From: Halobacillus litoralis
GTDB lineage: Bacteria > Bacillota > Bacilli > Bacillales > Halobacillaceae
DNA length: 64,000 nt
NCBI RefSeq assembly: GCF_004101865.1
Contig: NZ_CP026118.1
Location: forward strand, 2,869,001 to 2,933,000
Direction: 5' to 3'
Shown: positions 7,326-16,308 of the stretch, one piece after another
Numbering within the stretch: position 1 is the first letter of the stretch
How the letters are laid out: each line of letters opens with the position of its first letter
Translations under genes and position numbers: made by a program
Notes under the pieces: generated by a model
Databases searched by the model: none
What the model was told of the DNA's origin: nothing
What the model saw: the letters and a program-made list of their open reading frames with translations, nothing else

Positions 7326-7540
7326 ATATAAGTTGGTACAGCAGCCAAGAGACCTGCAAGGGTTTCTTGGCGGGACTGGCCAAGACGCGATTGGTTTGGA
7401 AATTACAAAATATCTCCTCTATTAAGATATTTACATAGTCAGGTATGTTAATGGATGAGATGTTTTGTTTTAACCAGGTATGAAATCGATATCACACACT
7501 CACGGACTAAGTTCCGTATACAGTATTGGAGGAGTTGGAC

Positions 7541-8401
7541 ATGCAGAATCGCAGCTTAGCATTTTGGTTGTTTTTGACCCCTGTTATTCTCGGCTTGGGA
7601 ATTGTTGTCGTCATCCCATTCTTTTATGGTCTTTTCTATTCATTCACCGATTGGAACGGGATAACGGCTGACGAATTTTTAGGTTTCGAAAATTACATCA
7701 ACCTGTTCCAGGAAGATGAATTTATGAGTTCCATTTGGTTTACCGTGAAATTCGCTATCGTTACGGTCATTTTATTAAATATCATGGGGCTTGGTTTAGC
7801 TCTGTTAGTAACACGCAATATTAAGTCCAGCAACTTGCTGCGTACCGTATTTTTTATGCCGAACTTGATTGGTGGTCTGATTCTGGGCTTTATCTGGCAG
7901 TTCATTTTCATCAGTGTATTCGGGGATATTGCGGGTTTGACAGGTATTGAAGGCCTGAATGGCTGGTTGTCCACCACGAATACCGGTTTCTGGGGACTTG
8001 TCATTTTGACAGCTTGGCAAATGGCCGGTTACATTATGATCATTTACATTGCATACTTGGAAAACATTCCTAAAGAGTTGATTGAAGCAGCCAAAATTGA
8101 TGGAGCAAGCAGTTTCCAACGTTTTAAAAACATTACGTTTCCTCTAGTGGCACCAGCATTCACTGTAAGTATGTTTTTGACGCTGTCTATGGCTTTCAAG
8201 ATATATGATCAAAACTTATCGCTGACAAATGGTGGTCCGTTCAACTCCACACAGATGGTGGCAATGGAAATTGTGCGAACGGCATTCTCTGATAACCAAA
8301 TGGCGTATGCCCAGGCGAAAGCCGTCATTTTCTTCCTGATTGTGGCTGTAATTGCAATGACCCAAGTGTATTACAACAAGAAGCGGGAGGTTGAGATGTA
8401 A
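7541..8401 (+). CDS. Sugar ABC transporter permease (MalF type)
   Basis: ATG 7541 follows GGAGGAGTTGGAC; the upstream TTG at 7526 lies before the SD and is rejected. The product is 286 residues with six predicted membrane helices and the EAA loop EAAKIDGASSFQRFKNITFP that docks the ATPase. The order (binding protein, MalF-like, MalG-like) is that of CUT1 importers. Its stop shares one base with the next start. No ATP-binding subunit is encoded in the operon, so it probably relies on a shared MsmX-type ATPase, as B. subtilis sugar importers do. Confidence 0.92.
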   Translation: MQNRSLAFWLFLTPVILGLGIVVVIPFFYGLFYSFTDWNGITADEFLGFENYINLFQEDEFMSSIWFTVKFAIVTVILLNIMGLGLALLVTRNIKSSNLLRTVFFMPNLIGGLILGFIWQFIFISVFGDIAGLTGIEGLNGWLSTTNTGFWGLVILTAWQMAGYIMIIYIAYLENIPKELIEAAKIDGASSFQRFKNITFPLVAPAFTVSMFLTLSMAFKIYDQNLSLTNGGPFNSTQMVAMEIVRTAFSDNQMAYAQAKAVIFFLIVAVIAMTQVYYNKKREVEM

Positions 8402-9225
8402 TGAAAAAGAACAATGAAAAGAGAAATCTGATTTCTATTGAAATTCTCGGCCTTCTGCTTGGCCTGATCTGGCTGGCTCCCTTTTACTTAATGATTGTGA
8501 ATGCTTTCAAAACGAAACGCGACATTTTCAGCGGGGTGCTTGGGTTTCCAGAAGAACCTGTTTTCGCAAACTTTGTCGAAGCTTTCATCGATCTCGCGTT
8601 TCTGAAGTCTTTGTTCAACTCTGTGTTGATCACAGGTCTCAGCATCGCCATCATCATCCTGTTTTCTTCGATGGCTGGCTATGCACTGGCCAGGAACAAA
8701 AGTAAAATGAGCGGCATCATGTTTTTCATATTTGTCGCAGCAATGTTAATTCCGTTCCAATCTGTCATGATTCCGCTTGTTTCGATCTTCGGCCAAGCGA
8801 ATATGTTGAATGCAGGTGGGCTGATCTTCATGTACTTAGGTTTTGGATGTAGTTTGTCGATCTTCCTTTATCACGGGGCGATGACAGGTGTATCCAAGTC
8901 AATGGATGAAGCGGCGATTATTGATGGAGCAAACCGCTTCCAGTTGTTCTGGTTTATTATTTTTCCATTGTTAAAGCCTATTTCTGTGACTGTCGGCATT
9001 TTGAATGTCATCTGGATTTGGAATGATTATTTACTTCCTTCCCTTGTACTGAGTGAATCGAATGCTACAATTCCATTGAAGATGTTTTACTTCTTCGGCC
9101 AATACACGAAGCAGTGGCATTTAGCACTGGCAGGCTTGACCATCGCCATTCTTCCGGTTATCATCGGATACTTCTTTGCACAGAAACAAATTATCAATGG
9201 CGTATCAGAAGGAGCTGTTAAATAA
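8401..9225 (+). CDS. Sugar ABC transporter permease (MalG type)
   Basis: This 274-residue inner-membrane protein has an N-terminal helix (ILGLLLGLIWLAPFYLMIV), further helices, and the EAA motif DEAAIIDGANRFQLFWFIIF. It is the second half of the translocation pore with the permease at 7541; the coding regions overlap by one base (TAATG), which indicates translational coupling. The LacI gene follows after 21 bases, so all four genes are probably one transcript. Confidence 0.92.
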   Translation: MKKNNEKRNLISIEILGLLLGLIWLAPFYLMIVNAFKTKRDIFSGVLGFPEEPVFANFVEAFIDLAFLKSLFNSVLITGLSIAIIILFSSMAGYALARNKSKMSGIMFFIFVAAMLIPFQSVMIPLVSIFGQANMLNAGGLIFMYLGFGCSLSIFLYHGAMTGVSKSMDEAAIIDGANRFQLFWFIIFPLLKPISVTVGILNVIWIWNDYLLPSLVLSESNATIPLKMFYFFGQYTKQWHLALAGLTIAILPVIIGYFFAQKQIINGVSEGAVK

Positions 9226-9246
9226 GTACGGAGGGAGTAGATCAAC

Positions 9247-10284
9247 GTGTCTGTAACGATTAAAGACGTTGCCAAGAAGGCGGACGTCGCTCCATCTACG
9301 GTCTCTCGTGTCATTTCGGACAGCCCGCGGATCAGCGAAAAGACGAAACGGAAAGTTAGGAAAGTGATGGATGAACTCGGCTACCACCTTAACTACAATG
9401 GGCGGGTGCTGGTGAGCCAATCCACGCAGACGATTGGTATCGTCACAAAAGTTTCATCCGTGCATTCTTTTGAAAATCCGTTTTTTTCAGAATTGTTGAG
9501 GGGAATCAGTGATGCTTGTCATGAAAGTGATTACAGCATCTATTTGACGACTGGGAATACAGAGGAAGCCATTTACCAGGAAGTTGTAAAGATGGTTCAA
9601 GGCAAGAGGGTTGATGGAGTCATCGTCCTCTATTCCCGGCAAGATGACAAAGTCGTCCCTTATTTGCGGGAATGTGAATTTCCTTTTGTCATGGTCGGCA
9701 AACCAGTTGATCGTGCCAGTGAAACGATGTTCGTCGACAACGACAATATTCAAGCCAGTAAAGATGTGACGGAGTATATGATTGCACTTGGCCATGAAAA
9801 AATCGGGTTCATTGGTGGAGATTCACATTATGAAGTGGCACGGGACCGCTTAGAAGGATTCAGACTAGCCTTATCAAACCATAATCTCAAAGTGAATGAA
9901 GAATTACGGAAAAACATACATCCCGGAAAAGTAGATGCAGATGAAGTGGTGAAGGAATTGATGGACTTACCTGATCCACCGACAGGGTTAGTGATTACAG
10001 ATGATTACAATGCCTTGCTTGTCATGCGTGCTTTGGCAGCAAGAGGTGTGAAGCTGCCCGAGGACATGAGCATCGTCGGTTTCAACAATACGATGATCGC
10101 ACAACTGTCCAACCCTCCGCTGACTACTGTTGATACACAGTCCATTCAACTTGGGCATGAGTCCGCTCGGAATTTGATCGATTTACTTAATCGGCCGGAT
10201 ATGATCAAGAAAAGCGTCATTATCCCGACAGTGATCGTCGAAAGAGAATCCTGCAAAGAACGGTGGATTTACCGACAAGAGTAG
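9247..10284 (+). CDS. LacI-family transcriptional regulator of the ABC operon
   Basis: GTG start at 9247 after GGAGGGAGTAG. The protein has 345 residues, with an N-terminal helix-turn-helix and hinge (VTIKDVAKKADVAPSTVSRV, residues 2-21) and a periplasmic-binding-like effector domain (TIGIVTK, FFSELLRGI, VDGVIVLYS, IGFIGGDSHYEVARDRLEGF, MSIVGFNNT, LTTVDTQS). It sits at the end of the sugar-import operon and most likely controls it through the TGCAAACGTAT sites at 5823-5920. The effector is probably the transported sugar or a derivative. No terminator is obvious after it; repeat element B begins within 20 bases. Confidence 0.92.
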   Translation: MSVTIKDVAKKADVAPSTVSRVISDSPRISEKTKRKVRKVMDELGYHLNYNGRVLVSQSTQTIGIVTKVSSVHSFENPFFSELLRGISDACHESDYSIYLTTGNTEEAIYQEVVKMVQGKRVDGVIVLYSRQDDKVVPYLRECEFPFVMVGKPVDRASETMFVDNDNIQASKDVTEYMIALGHEKIGFIGGDSHYEVARDRLEGFRLALSNHNLKVNEELRKNIHPGKVDADEVVKELMDLPDPPTGLVITDDYNALLVMRALAARGVKLPEDMSIVGFNNTMIAQLSNPPLTTVDTQSIQLGHESARNLIDLLNRPDMIKKSVIIPTVIVERESCKERWIYRQE

Positions 10285-10299
10285 TGTTTTTTTAGATTA

Positions 10300-10999
10300 G
10301 GCTCTGTTAAATTCCAGTGGTTGATTTTTTGATATAAGCTCCCTATCGTTTAAGACTCAGTTTCGAGATATCTGGAAGTGCGAATGGGGGATGGGAAGCT
10401 ACTCGCTTTCCGCGGGGAAGGCGGCAAGCCTCCTCGGGAAACCCTGTGGGGTCTCGCCAGCCTATCCTTTCCCGCAGGAGTCTCGCAGCTTCCCATCCCC
10501 CATTACCTCAATGAGTAAGTCGAAACTGCCGGATAGCATACAATTCGATTTCGAGATGCTTAATATGGCTAAGGGGCGGAGGGAAACGGTGAGACTCCTA
10601 ACTTGAAAGCGGAAGTGCCTTGATCAGCGGCGTATGGACTGGACTGAGCTGGAGGAGATAAAGGAAACACGAAGAGCATAGCGATTCGATGTTGACTTAT
10701 CGTACAGAAGCGAGGGAAGTCTCACTAGCCGCTAGACACTGGAGCTGGATAGCACTTGTGCGGTTTAAGATCTCCAACCAAAATTCAGCCTCCAATGGTT
10801 TAAGAACTGGGATTAGCGTGACAGGTGAGACCCCGCAAGGCGAAGCCTGAGGAGGCTCAGCGCGCGCCCCACGGAAAGCGATCCGTTTCCTGCAGCCCCT
10901 AAAAGCTCCATAACATCTCGGAATCGAGTCTTACGCAATCCTGCCATATAACTGAATAACTCTCATATGAAAGATCAGCAACAACCTTTAACAAAGCCT
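10300..10999. repeat. Composite intergenic repeat element B
   Basis: A gene-free 0.7-kb block. It begins with TTAGGCTCTGTTAAATTCC and ends with CAACCTTTAACAAAGCCTT, giving terminal inverted repeats of about 12 bp. The right part (about 10800-10999) is the reverse complement of the left part of element C (25736-25925) with few differences. The left part (10385-10502) is a GGGGGATGGGAAGCT palindromic block. The middle holds CCGGATAGCATACAATTCGA, also seen near 52290 and, inverted, near 25980. Short ORFs here are repeat translations with no SD. Confidence 0.75.
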
Positions 11000-11037
11000 T
11001 AGAATCAAAGGAAAGTAATTTAAAAAAGGAAAGAGGA

Positions 11038-11766
11038 ATGAACATGAATGTACTCGTATGGAATGAAAACCGTCATGAAAAAGAAAACCAGGTCGTTGGA
11101 GATATTTATCCTGAAGGGATCCACGGGGCTATTGCTGAATTCTTAGGAGAAGATCACGGAAATGTCAAAACAGCGACATTAGATGAAAAAGAACATGGTC
11201 TCACAGACGAAGTGCTTGCTGACACGGATGTCCTCGTATGGTGGGGACATAAGGCACATGACGAAGTGGAAGATGATATCGCTGAAAAGGTGAAGCAGCG
11301 TGTCCTTGACGGAATGGGACTTGTGGTCCTTCACTCGGCGCATTTCTCAAAACCGTTCAAAAAGCTGATGGGTACCTCCTGTGATTTGAAGTGGCGTGAA
11401 GCAGACGAGAAAGAACGGATTTGGGTCGTCGAACCGACACACCCGATAACAGAAGGAATCGGCGAATTTATTGAAATTGAAAAAGAAGAAATGTATGGCG
11501 AGCACTTCGATATCCCGACACCGGATGAATTGATTTTCCTCAGCTGGTTTGAGGGGGGGGAAGTTTTCCGGAGTGGTGCTACCTTCCGACGCGGGAGAGG
11601 GAAAGTCTTTTATTTCCGCCCTGGACATGAAACATATCCGACTTATTACAACAAGGAAGTGCAAACAGTCATTAGAAATGGTGTGAAATGGGTGAACAAC
11701 ACCGAAACACCTACACCTGTCTATGGGAATGCTCAACCTTTAGAAGAAATTTCAAATAAATCGTAA
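11038..11766 (+). CDS. ThuA-domain protein
   Basis: The 242-residue product matches the ThuA (trehalose-utilisation) family, which has a class-I glutamine-amidotransferase-like fold: [47 protein letters not shown], then [10 protein letters not shown] and [20 protein letters not shown]. The exact reaction of ThuA proteins is unsettled; they occur with Gfo/Idh/MocA dehydrogenases in the breakdown of unusual disaccharides such as 3-keto derivatives. Here it begins an operon with two such dehydrogenases, a TIM-barrel isomerase and a DUF624 protein. The ATG at 11038 is 7 bases after AAGGA; ATG 11044 is an alternative. Confidence 0.88.
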   Translation: MNMNVLVWNENRHEKENQVVGDIYPEGIHGAIAEFLGEDHGNVKTATLDEKEHGLTDEVLADTDVLVWWGHKAHDEVEDDIAEKVKQRVLDGMGLVVLHSAHFSKPFKKLMGTSCDLKWREADEKERIWVVEPTHPITEGIGEFIEIEKEEMYGEHFDIPTPDELIFLSWFEGGEVFRSGATFRRGRGKVFYFRPGHETYPTYYNKEVQTVIRNGVKWVNNTETPTPVYGNAQPLEEISNKS

Positions 11767-11780
11767 AGGAGCTTTTCAAA

Positions 11781-12821
11781 ATGACAAAACTTAAAATTGC
11801 TGTAATCGGTTGTGGAAGCATTGCTCAAAATCGTCACTTGTTAGAATATGAGGCTAGTGATCATGTGGAAATCACAGCCGTTTGCGATATCGTGGAAGAA
11901 CGCGCACGAGAAATTGCTCAAAAATACGAAGCAAAATCCTACACAAGCTATGAAGAACTTTTAGATCAAGAGACTATAGATGCTGTGAGTGTTTGTTTGC
12001 CGAACTATTTGCACGCACCTGTGTCGATTGCTGCTCTGAACGCTGGATGCCATGTCCTTTGTGAAAAGCCGATGGCCACTTCTAAAGAGGAAGCGGAAGA
12101 AATGATCCAGGCAGCTGAAAAGAATGGCCGGAAATTGATGATTGCCCACAATCAGCGGTTCGTACCGTCTCATGTAAAAGCAAAAGAACTGATTGAAACC
12201 GGTTCTCTCGGAAAAGTGTACAGTTTCCGTACGGCATTCGGCCATGGGGGTCCGGAAGGTTGGAGTGCTGAAGGAGAAGATAGCTGGTTTTTCAAAAAAG
12301 ATCAGGCATTCATCGGTGCCATGGGGGATCTCGGAGTACATAAAGCAGATTTGCTTCGTTACATCCTCGGTGAAGAATTCGTCGATGTTGCAGGTTTTAT
12401 TGAAAACAATGCGAAAGATAAGATCACGGTTGATGATAACGCGGTTTGTATTCTCCGTTCAGAGTCCGGAGTTGTAGGTACGATGGCGGCAAGCTGGGCA
12501 TATAACCCGCAAGAAGACAACTCGACCGTCATTTATGGAGAGAAAGGAACATTGCGTTTAGAAGATGATCCAGTTTACTCTCTTGTCGCTCAATATACGA
12601 ATGGAGACACGGTCAATTATCAATTAGGAAAGATCCAGTCGAATGAAGATGGCGGGCAGAGTGACTCCGGTGTCATCGATCATTTTGTTGACAGCATTCT
12701 TAATGACAAAGAACCATTGATTACAGGACAGGAAGGATTGAAGTCCTTAGAAGTCATTCTTGGCGCGCTTCGTTCTGGTGAAACGAGACAGATCAGCAGC
12801 CTGGAGAGGGTTTCTAAATGA
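11781..12821 (+). CDS. Gfo/Idh/MocA-family oxidoreductase 1
   Basis: 346 residues. The N-terminal Rossmann fold has IAVIGCGSIAQNRHLLEY (residues 5-22), then VSVCLPNYLHAPVSIAAL and HVLCEKPMATSKEEAEEM with the conserved EKP lysine. The C-terminal domain is the open beta sheet that binds sugar (GAMGDLGVHKADLLRYILG). These enzymes use NAD(P) to oxidise sugar hydroxyls, often to keto sugars. It overlaps the next, similar gene by 4 bases (ATGA). SD AAAGGAGC. Substrate unknown; context suggests the sugar imported by the upstream ABC system. Confidence 0.9.
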   Translation: MTKLKIAVIGCGSIAQNRHLLEYEASDHVEITAVCDIVEERAREIAQKYEAKSYTSYEELLDQETIDAVSVCLPNYLHAPVSIAALNAGCHVLCEKPMATSKEEAEEMIQAAEKNGRKLMIAHNQRFVPSHVKAKELIETGSLGKVYSFRTAFGHGGPEGWSAEGEDSWFFKKDQAFIGAMGDLGVHKADLLRYILGEEFVDVAGFIENNAKDKITVDDNAVCILRSESGVVGTMAASWAYNPQEDNSTVIYGEKGTLRLEDDPVYSLVAQYTNGDTVNYQLGKIQSNEDGGQSDSGVIDHFVDSILNDKEPLITGQEGLKSLEVILGALRSGETRQISSLERVSK

Positions 12822-13858
12822 GTCGGTTAAGAATGGGAATGATCGGAGTAGGGGGAATTGCCCAGGGGAGGCATATTCCCTCTTTCCTTGAATTAAAAGA
12901 TAAAGTCGTTTTGAGTGCAGTGCAGGATGTGAACGAAGAGCGGGCGAAAGAAGTGGCTGAGAAATATAACATCCCACAAGTATTCAGTGAGTACGAAGAA
13001 ATGTTCAAAGAAGTGGATGCAGTCACTATCTGTACTCCGAATAAGTTTCACGCAGAAATCTCGATCGCTGCGCTCGAGGCAGGTGTCCATGTTTTATGCG
13101 AAAAACCGATGGCGATTACAACAGCGGAGTGTGAAGCCATGATGGAAGCGGCCAGGAGAAATAACCGCCTGCTTTCAATTGCTTATCACTACCGTTACAC
13201 ACCAGAAGCTCAGCTTGCGAAAAAGGCGGTGCTGAATAATGAAATCGGTGATCCGTTAGTAACGAGAGTGCAAGCGATGCGGAGGCGGAAGGTCCCTGGC
13301 TGGGGTGTTTTCACTAATAAAGACTTGCAAGGTGGTGGCAGCTTGATCGATTTCGGTTGTCATTTACTTGATTTAGCGTTATGGCTGCTGGATGATCCGA
13401 AACCTGTAGAAGTGATGGGGAAAACATACGACCGGTTGAGTAAAACGCCAGGACAAGTCAATGATTGGGGGCCCTTCGATCACGAAACCTTCAATGTGGA
13501 TGATCACGTAACGAGTTACATTACCTTTGAAAACGGGGAGTCCATGCAGTTCGAATGTTCATGGGCGGCCAATATCAAAGAAGATCATACCTCATTGACC
13601 ATATCTGGTGTGGACGGTGGAGTCAGTGTCTATCCCTTTGAACTCTATCAAGCGAAATATGGAGCGCTTCTTGATAGTACGGCAAAAATCAGAGAAGGTG
13701 AGCCAAGTCCTGGGCTTATCCAGGCGGGCAACTTCGTGGATAGTTGTTTAGGAGAAGACGAACTGATCGTTAAACCAGAGCAGGCGCTCAAAGTGACGAA
13801 GTTGATGGAAGCCATTTATGAAAGCAGTCAAAAAGGTTCAAGTGTGAAATTTAACTAA
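12818..13858 (+). CDS. Gfo/Idh/MocA-family oxidoreductase 2
   Basis: Also 346 residues and a clear paralogue of the preceding gene: MGMIGVGGIAQGRHIPSF, VTICTPNKFHAEISIAAL, HVLCEKPMAITTAECEAM and GGGSLIDFGCHLLDLALWLL. Two such dehydrogenases in one operon fit a redox-neutral route, in which one oxidises and the other reduces a keto intermediate (inference). The start overlaps the previous stop. The isomerase gene starts 20 bases after its stop with SD GAGCGGAGGAATTC. Confidence 0.9.
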   Translation: MSRLRMGMIGVGGIAQGRHIPSFLELKDKVVLSAVQDVNEERAKEVAEKYNIPQVFSEYEEMFKEVDAVTICTPNKFHAEISIAALEAGVHVLCEKPMAITTAECEAMMEAARRNNRLLSIAYHYRYTPEAQLAKKAVLNNEIGDPLVTRVQAMRRRKVPGWGVFTNKDLQGGGSLIDFGCHLLDLALWLLDDPKPVEVMGKTYDRLSKTPGQVNDWGPFDHETFNVDDHVTSYITFENGESMQFECSWAANIKEDHTSLTISGVDGGVSVYPFELYQAKYGALLDSTAKIREGEPSPGLIQAGNFVDSCLGEDELIVKPEQALKVTKLMEAIYESSQKGSSVKFN

Positions 13859-13878
13859 AAAAGAGCGGAGGAATTCAA

Positions 13879-14847
13879 ATGAAATTAGGCGTATTTACCG
13901 TTTTGTTCTCTGATCAGTCTTTTGAAGAAATGCTGGACCATGCTAAAGCATCCGGATTGAAAGCTGTAGAAATCGGCACAGGGGGCTATCCGGGGAATGC
14001 TCACTGTAATGTAGACGAATTGTTGGAAAGTGAAGCGAAGCGTGAGGAATATTTGGGGAAAGTTCAGGAACGCGGCTTGACTATCAGTGCTTTCAGCTGT
14101 CACGGGAACCCGATTTCCCCTGATCAAACGTTCGCTCAAGAATCTCATGATGCATTCGTCAAATCCGTAAAGCTGGCCAATTTGATGGGTGTTCCAGTCG
14201 TAAATACATTCTCTGGCACCCCTGGTGGTCATGAAAACGACACAGCACCAAACTGGCCGGTGACTCCATGGCCGCCGGAATATTCGGATGTGTTAGAATG
14301 GCAATGGAATGAGAAATTGATTCCATATTGGAAAGAACAAGGGGAATTTGCTGAAGAATATGGTGTTAAAATCGGCCTTGAATTGCATGCAGGCTTCCTT
14401 GTACATACACCATACACGATGCTGAAACTGCGCGAAGCTACGAGTGACAGCATTGGTGCAAACTTAGACCCGAGTCATCTATGGTGGCAGGGAATCGAGC
14501 CTGTGGCAGCTATCAAGATTTTGGGTAAAGAAAATGCCATCCACCATTTCCACGCGAAAGACACGTATATCGACCAGGATAATGTGAATATGTACGGACT
14601 TACAGATATGCAGAACTATGCAAATGTCCAAACACGGGCATGGAGTTTCCGCTCAGTCGGGTATGGACACGGAATACAGGAATGGTCGAATATCATCAGT
14701 GCACTAAGGACCTACGGCTATGATCATGTCGTAAGTATCGAGCACGAAGACCCGATCATGTCTATTAATGAAGGATTCAACCAGGCGGTCAAAAACCTGA
14801 AAGCCGTATTGATTGAAGAGCCAGCGGCAGAAATGTGGTGGGCTTAA
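13879..14847 (+). CDS. Sugar phosphate isomerase/epimerase (xylose isomerase-like)
   Basis: 322-residue TIM-barrel enzyme. Visible barrel strands are KLGVFTVLF, GLKAVEIGTGGYPGNAH, ISAFSCHGNPISP, KIGLELHAGFLVH (metal-binding Glu), GANLDPSHLWWQG (Asp and His), HHFHAKDTY (His) and VSIEHEDPIM (Glu), the divalent-metal set of this superfamily. The family includes ketose epimerases and keto-sugar lyases or isomerases. Position as fourth gene of the ThuA operon suggests that it processes the oxidised sugar from the dehydrogenases. Confidence 0.88.
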   Translation: MKLGVFTVLFSDQSFEEMLDHAKASGLKAVEIGTGGYPGNAHCNVDELLESEAKREEYLGKVQERGLTISAFSCHGNPISPDQTFAQESHDAFVKSVKLANLMGVPVVNTFSGTPGGHENDTAPNWPVTPWPPEYSDVLEWQWNEKLIPYWKEQGEFAEEYGVKIGLELHAGFLVHTPYTMLKLREATSDSIGANLDPSHLWWQGIEPVAAIKILGKENAIHHFHAKDTYIDQDNVNMYGLTDMQNYANVQTRAWSFRSVGYGHGIQEWSNIISALRTYGYDHVVSIEHEDPIMSINEGFNQAVKNLKAVLIEEPAAEMWWA

Positions 14848-14857
14848 GCAGCCAGTT

Positions 14858-14893
14858 GAGAGAACCCCTTTGCAACTTGGAAAGGGGTTCTCT
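14858..14893 (+). terminator. Hairpin between isomerase and DUF624 genes
   Basis: GAGAACCCCTTT and its complement AAAGGGGTTCTC pair over 12 bp. The following TT is short, so this may be only a partial terminator or an mRNA-stabilising stem that sets lower expression of the DUF624 gene 22 bases downstream. Confidence 0.5.
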
Positions 14894-14914
14894 TCAAAGA
14901 GGAAGGGGAAAACT

Positions 14915-15610
14915 ATGAATCAAACATCAGGAATCAAAGGTGGTCTTTATGCTGTAAGTGAATGGATCATGAGATTTTCGCTCACAAATCTGCAATGGGC
15001 ATTGTTCAATTTGCCGGTTGCACTTCTATTGTTGAGCTTATTGAACATCAGCAGGACGAGCGATCTCTGGTACTTGCTTCCACCACTAGCTATCCTCACC
15101 CCTTTCATCTTCTTTCCTGCTACCACGGCGATGTTTGCGAAAGCACGTGAATGGGTGAGAAAAGATCACAAGGAAACACCTGACCAATCTTTTTTCAGTT
15201 ACTACAAAGAGAATTATGCAGGAAGCCTCAAAGGTGGGCTTGTATTGACAGTGTTGTGGGGGATTTTAATCGCTGATATCTCCTATTTCTCAACAAGCAG
15301 TCCACTGCTCATGAACATCTTCTTCGTTCTGGGGATTCTTTTGTTCGTATTCACCATCAATTTCTTCTCAGTGAAGGTCCACTTTGCTATGAGTGTGAGG
15401 GATGTGCTGAAGCAGGCTTTTTTGATTACTTTTGTCAGCCCGATCCTATTTCTGACTGTGAGCATCAGTTGTGGATTCATCCTGATGATCAGCCTTTATA
15501 TTTTTCCTTTGATCATCCCGATCTTCTCTGGCAGCATCATCGCCTTTCTGTCTTTTTCAGCGTTCTACCGCTTATATCTAAAAATGAATGATAAGGAAAA
15601 AAATGGATGA
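14915..15610 (+). CDS. DUF624 (YesL-like) membrane protein
   Basis: The start is placed at ATG 14915 after AGAGGAAGGGG; the longer ORF upstream runs through the hairpin and is unlikely. 231 residues with about five hydrophobic segments (LQWALFNLPVALLLLSLL, LLPPLAILTPFIFFPATTAM, LKGGLVLTVLWGILIADI and others). DUF624 proteins such as B. subtilis YesL accompany sugar ABC importers and glycan-degradation genes; their function is not known. It closes the catabolic operon, and its stop lies inside the terminator hairpin 15601-15633. Confidence 0.85.
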   Translation: MNQTSGIKGGLYAVSEWIMRFSLTNLQWALFNLPVALLLLSLLNISRTSDLWYLLPPLAILTPFIFFPATTAMFAKAREWVRKDHKETPDQSFFSYYKENYAGSLKGGLVLTVLWGILIADISYFSTSSPLLMNIFFVLGILLFVFTINFFSVKVHFAMSVRDVLKQAFLITFVSPILFLTVSISCGFILMISLYIFPLIIPIFSGSIIAFLSFSAFYRLYLKMNDKEKNG

Positions 15611-15633
15611 CCTGAGGAAGAGGTCATCCATTT
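15601..15633. terminator. Bidirectional terminator with REP-like core
   Basis: AAATGGATGACCT and AGGTCATCCATTT form a 13-bp stem around the loop GAGGAAG, followed by TTTTTTT. The left arm plus loop reads TGGATGACCTGAGG, the same core as the REP-like hairpins elsewhere in this window but with the arms in inside-out order. It ends the DUF624 gene and, in the other direction, the flippase gene. Confidence 0.8.
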
Positions 15634-15638
15634 TTTTC

Positions 15639-15974
15639 TTATAGGATCAGCAGGAATGAACCTGCGATGATGAAAGTGACGCCGATCACTTTCTTGAACG
15701 TGATGATTTCTTGCAGAAAGAAATACGATAACAACAATGTCCACACATATGTGATAGATGTAAGAGGGAAAACGATGGTGTAAGGGAGATAATTGAGTGT
15801 AATGATATTCAATATCGCCCCTGCACCATAGAAACTTCCGCCTATGAACAAATGTTTAATGAAAAAGCCGTTGAGGGCAAATCCATGAGTCGTAGCCTTC
15901 TTGAAAAAATACCCGCCGATGGCACCGAATAAAGTGAAGAGAGCGACAACCAGAATCCATTTAATTGTCACCAC
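15639..15974 (-). CDS. SMR/EamA-like half-size transporter, subunit 2
   Basis: 111 residues with four hydrophobic helices (KWILVVALFTLFGAIGGYFF, FIKHLFIGGSFYGAGAILNI, YTIVFPLTSITYVWTLLLSYFF, VIGVTFIIAGSFLLIL). Size and pattern resemble ArnE/ArnF, the paired half-size flippases for undecaprenyl-phosphate-linked sugars. It starts with GTG (15974) inside the end of the upstream partner gene (14-base overlap), so the two are probably translationally coupled and form a heterodimer. Last gene of a four-gene minus operon headed by a polyprenyl glycosyltransferase. Confidence 0.75.
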   Translation of the reverse strand: MVTIKWILVVALFTLFGAIGGYFFKKATTHGFALNGFFIKHLFIGGSFYGAGAILNIITLNYLPYTIVFPLTSITYVWTLLLSYFFLQEIITFKKVIGVTFIIAGSFLLIL

Positions 15975-16308
15975 CTCCGATCAATGCAGCTCCTACGATA
16001 ATGAGAAAGGTTCCTATCAGATTACTCTCCGTAATCGTTTCCTGCAGGATGATGCTTCCGAAGAAAAGTGCGAAAACATAACCGATACTCAGGAGTGGAT
16101 GGAGCACGGATAGGCTTCCGAATCGGAAAGAAACAATCATCAGAACAGCGCCAAGTGAATAAAGGAAGAAGCCGAGCAGGAGATAAAAGTTGATCTCTCC
16201 GCCGGACATTTTCCAAAACATTTGCCCAAGAGCGGTTTGCAAAGCAGCCAGTACCATTAGAGAGATGCCTAAACCGTTGTCTTTGATCGACCGGGTGAAT
16301 TTATTCAT
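15961..16308 (-). CDS. SMR/EamA-like half-size transporter, subunit 1
   Basis: The start at ATG 16308 follows AGAAGGTCCAAC. 115 residues with four helices (LGISLMVLAALQTALGQMFW, YLLLGFFLYSLGAVLMIVSF, PLLSIGYVFALFFGSIIL, LIGTFLIIVGAALIGGG). The pattern PLLSIGYVFALFFG, TESNLIGTFLIIVG is that of EmrE-related ArnE/ArnF flippase subunits. Together with the second half-size protein it probably flips a lipid-linked sugar made by the GT2 enzyme at 18046. It overlaps the upstream gene by 8 bases. Confidence 0.75.
   Translation of the reverse strand: MNKFTRSIKDNGLGISLMVLAALQTALGQMFWKMSGGEINFYLLLGFFLYSLGAVLMIVSFRFGSLSVLHPLLSIGYVFALFFGSIILQETITESNLIGTFLIIVGAALIGGGDN

Noticed and set aside
10391..10606. 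71-codon ORF in repeat B
   Set aside because: The reading frame crosses palindromic repeat DNA; similar frames in other copies are broken. Not a gene.
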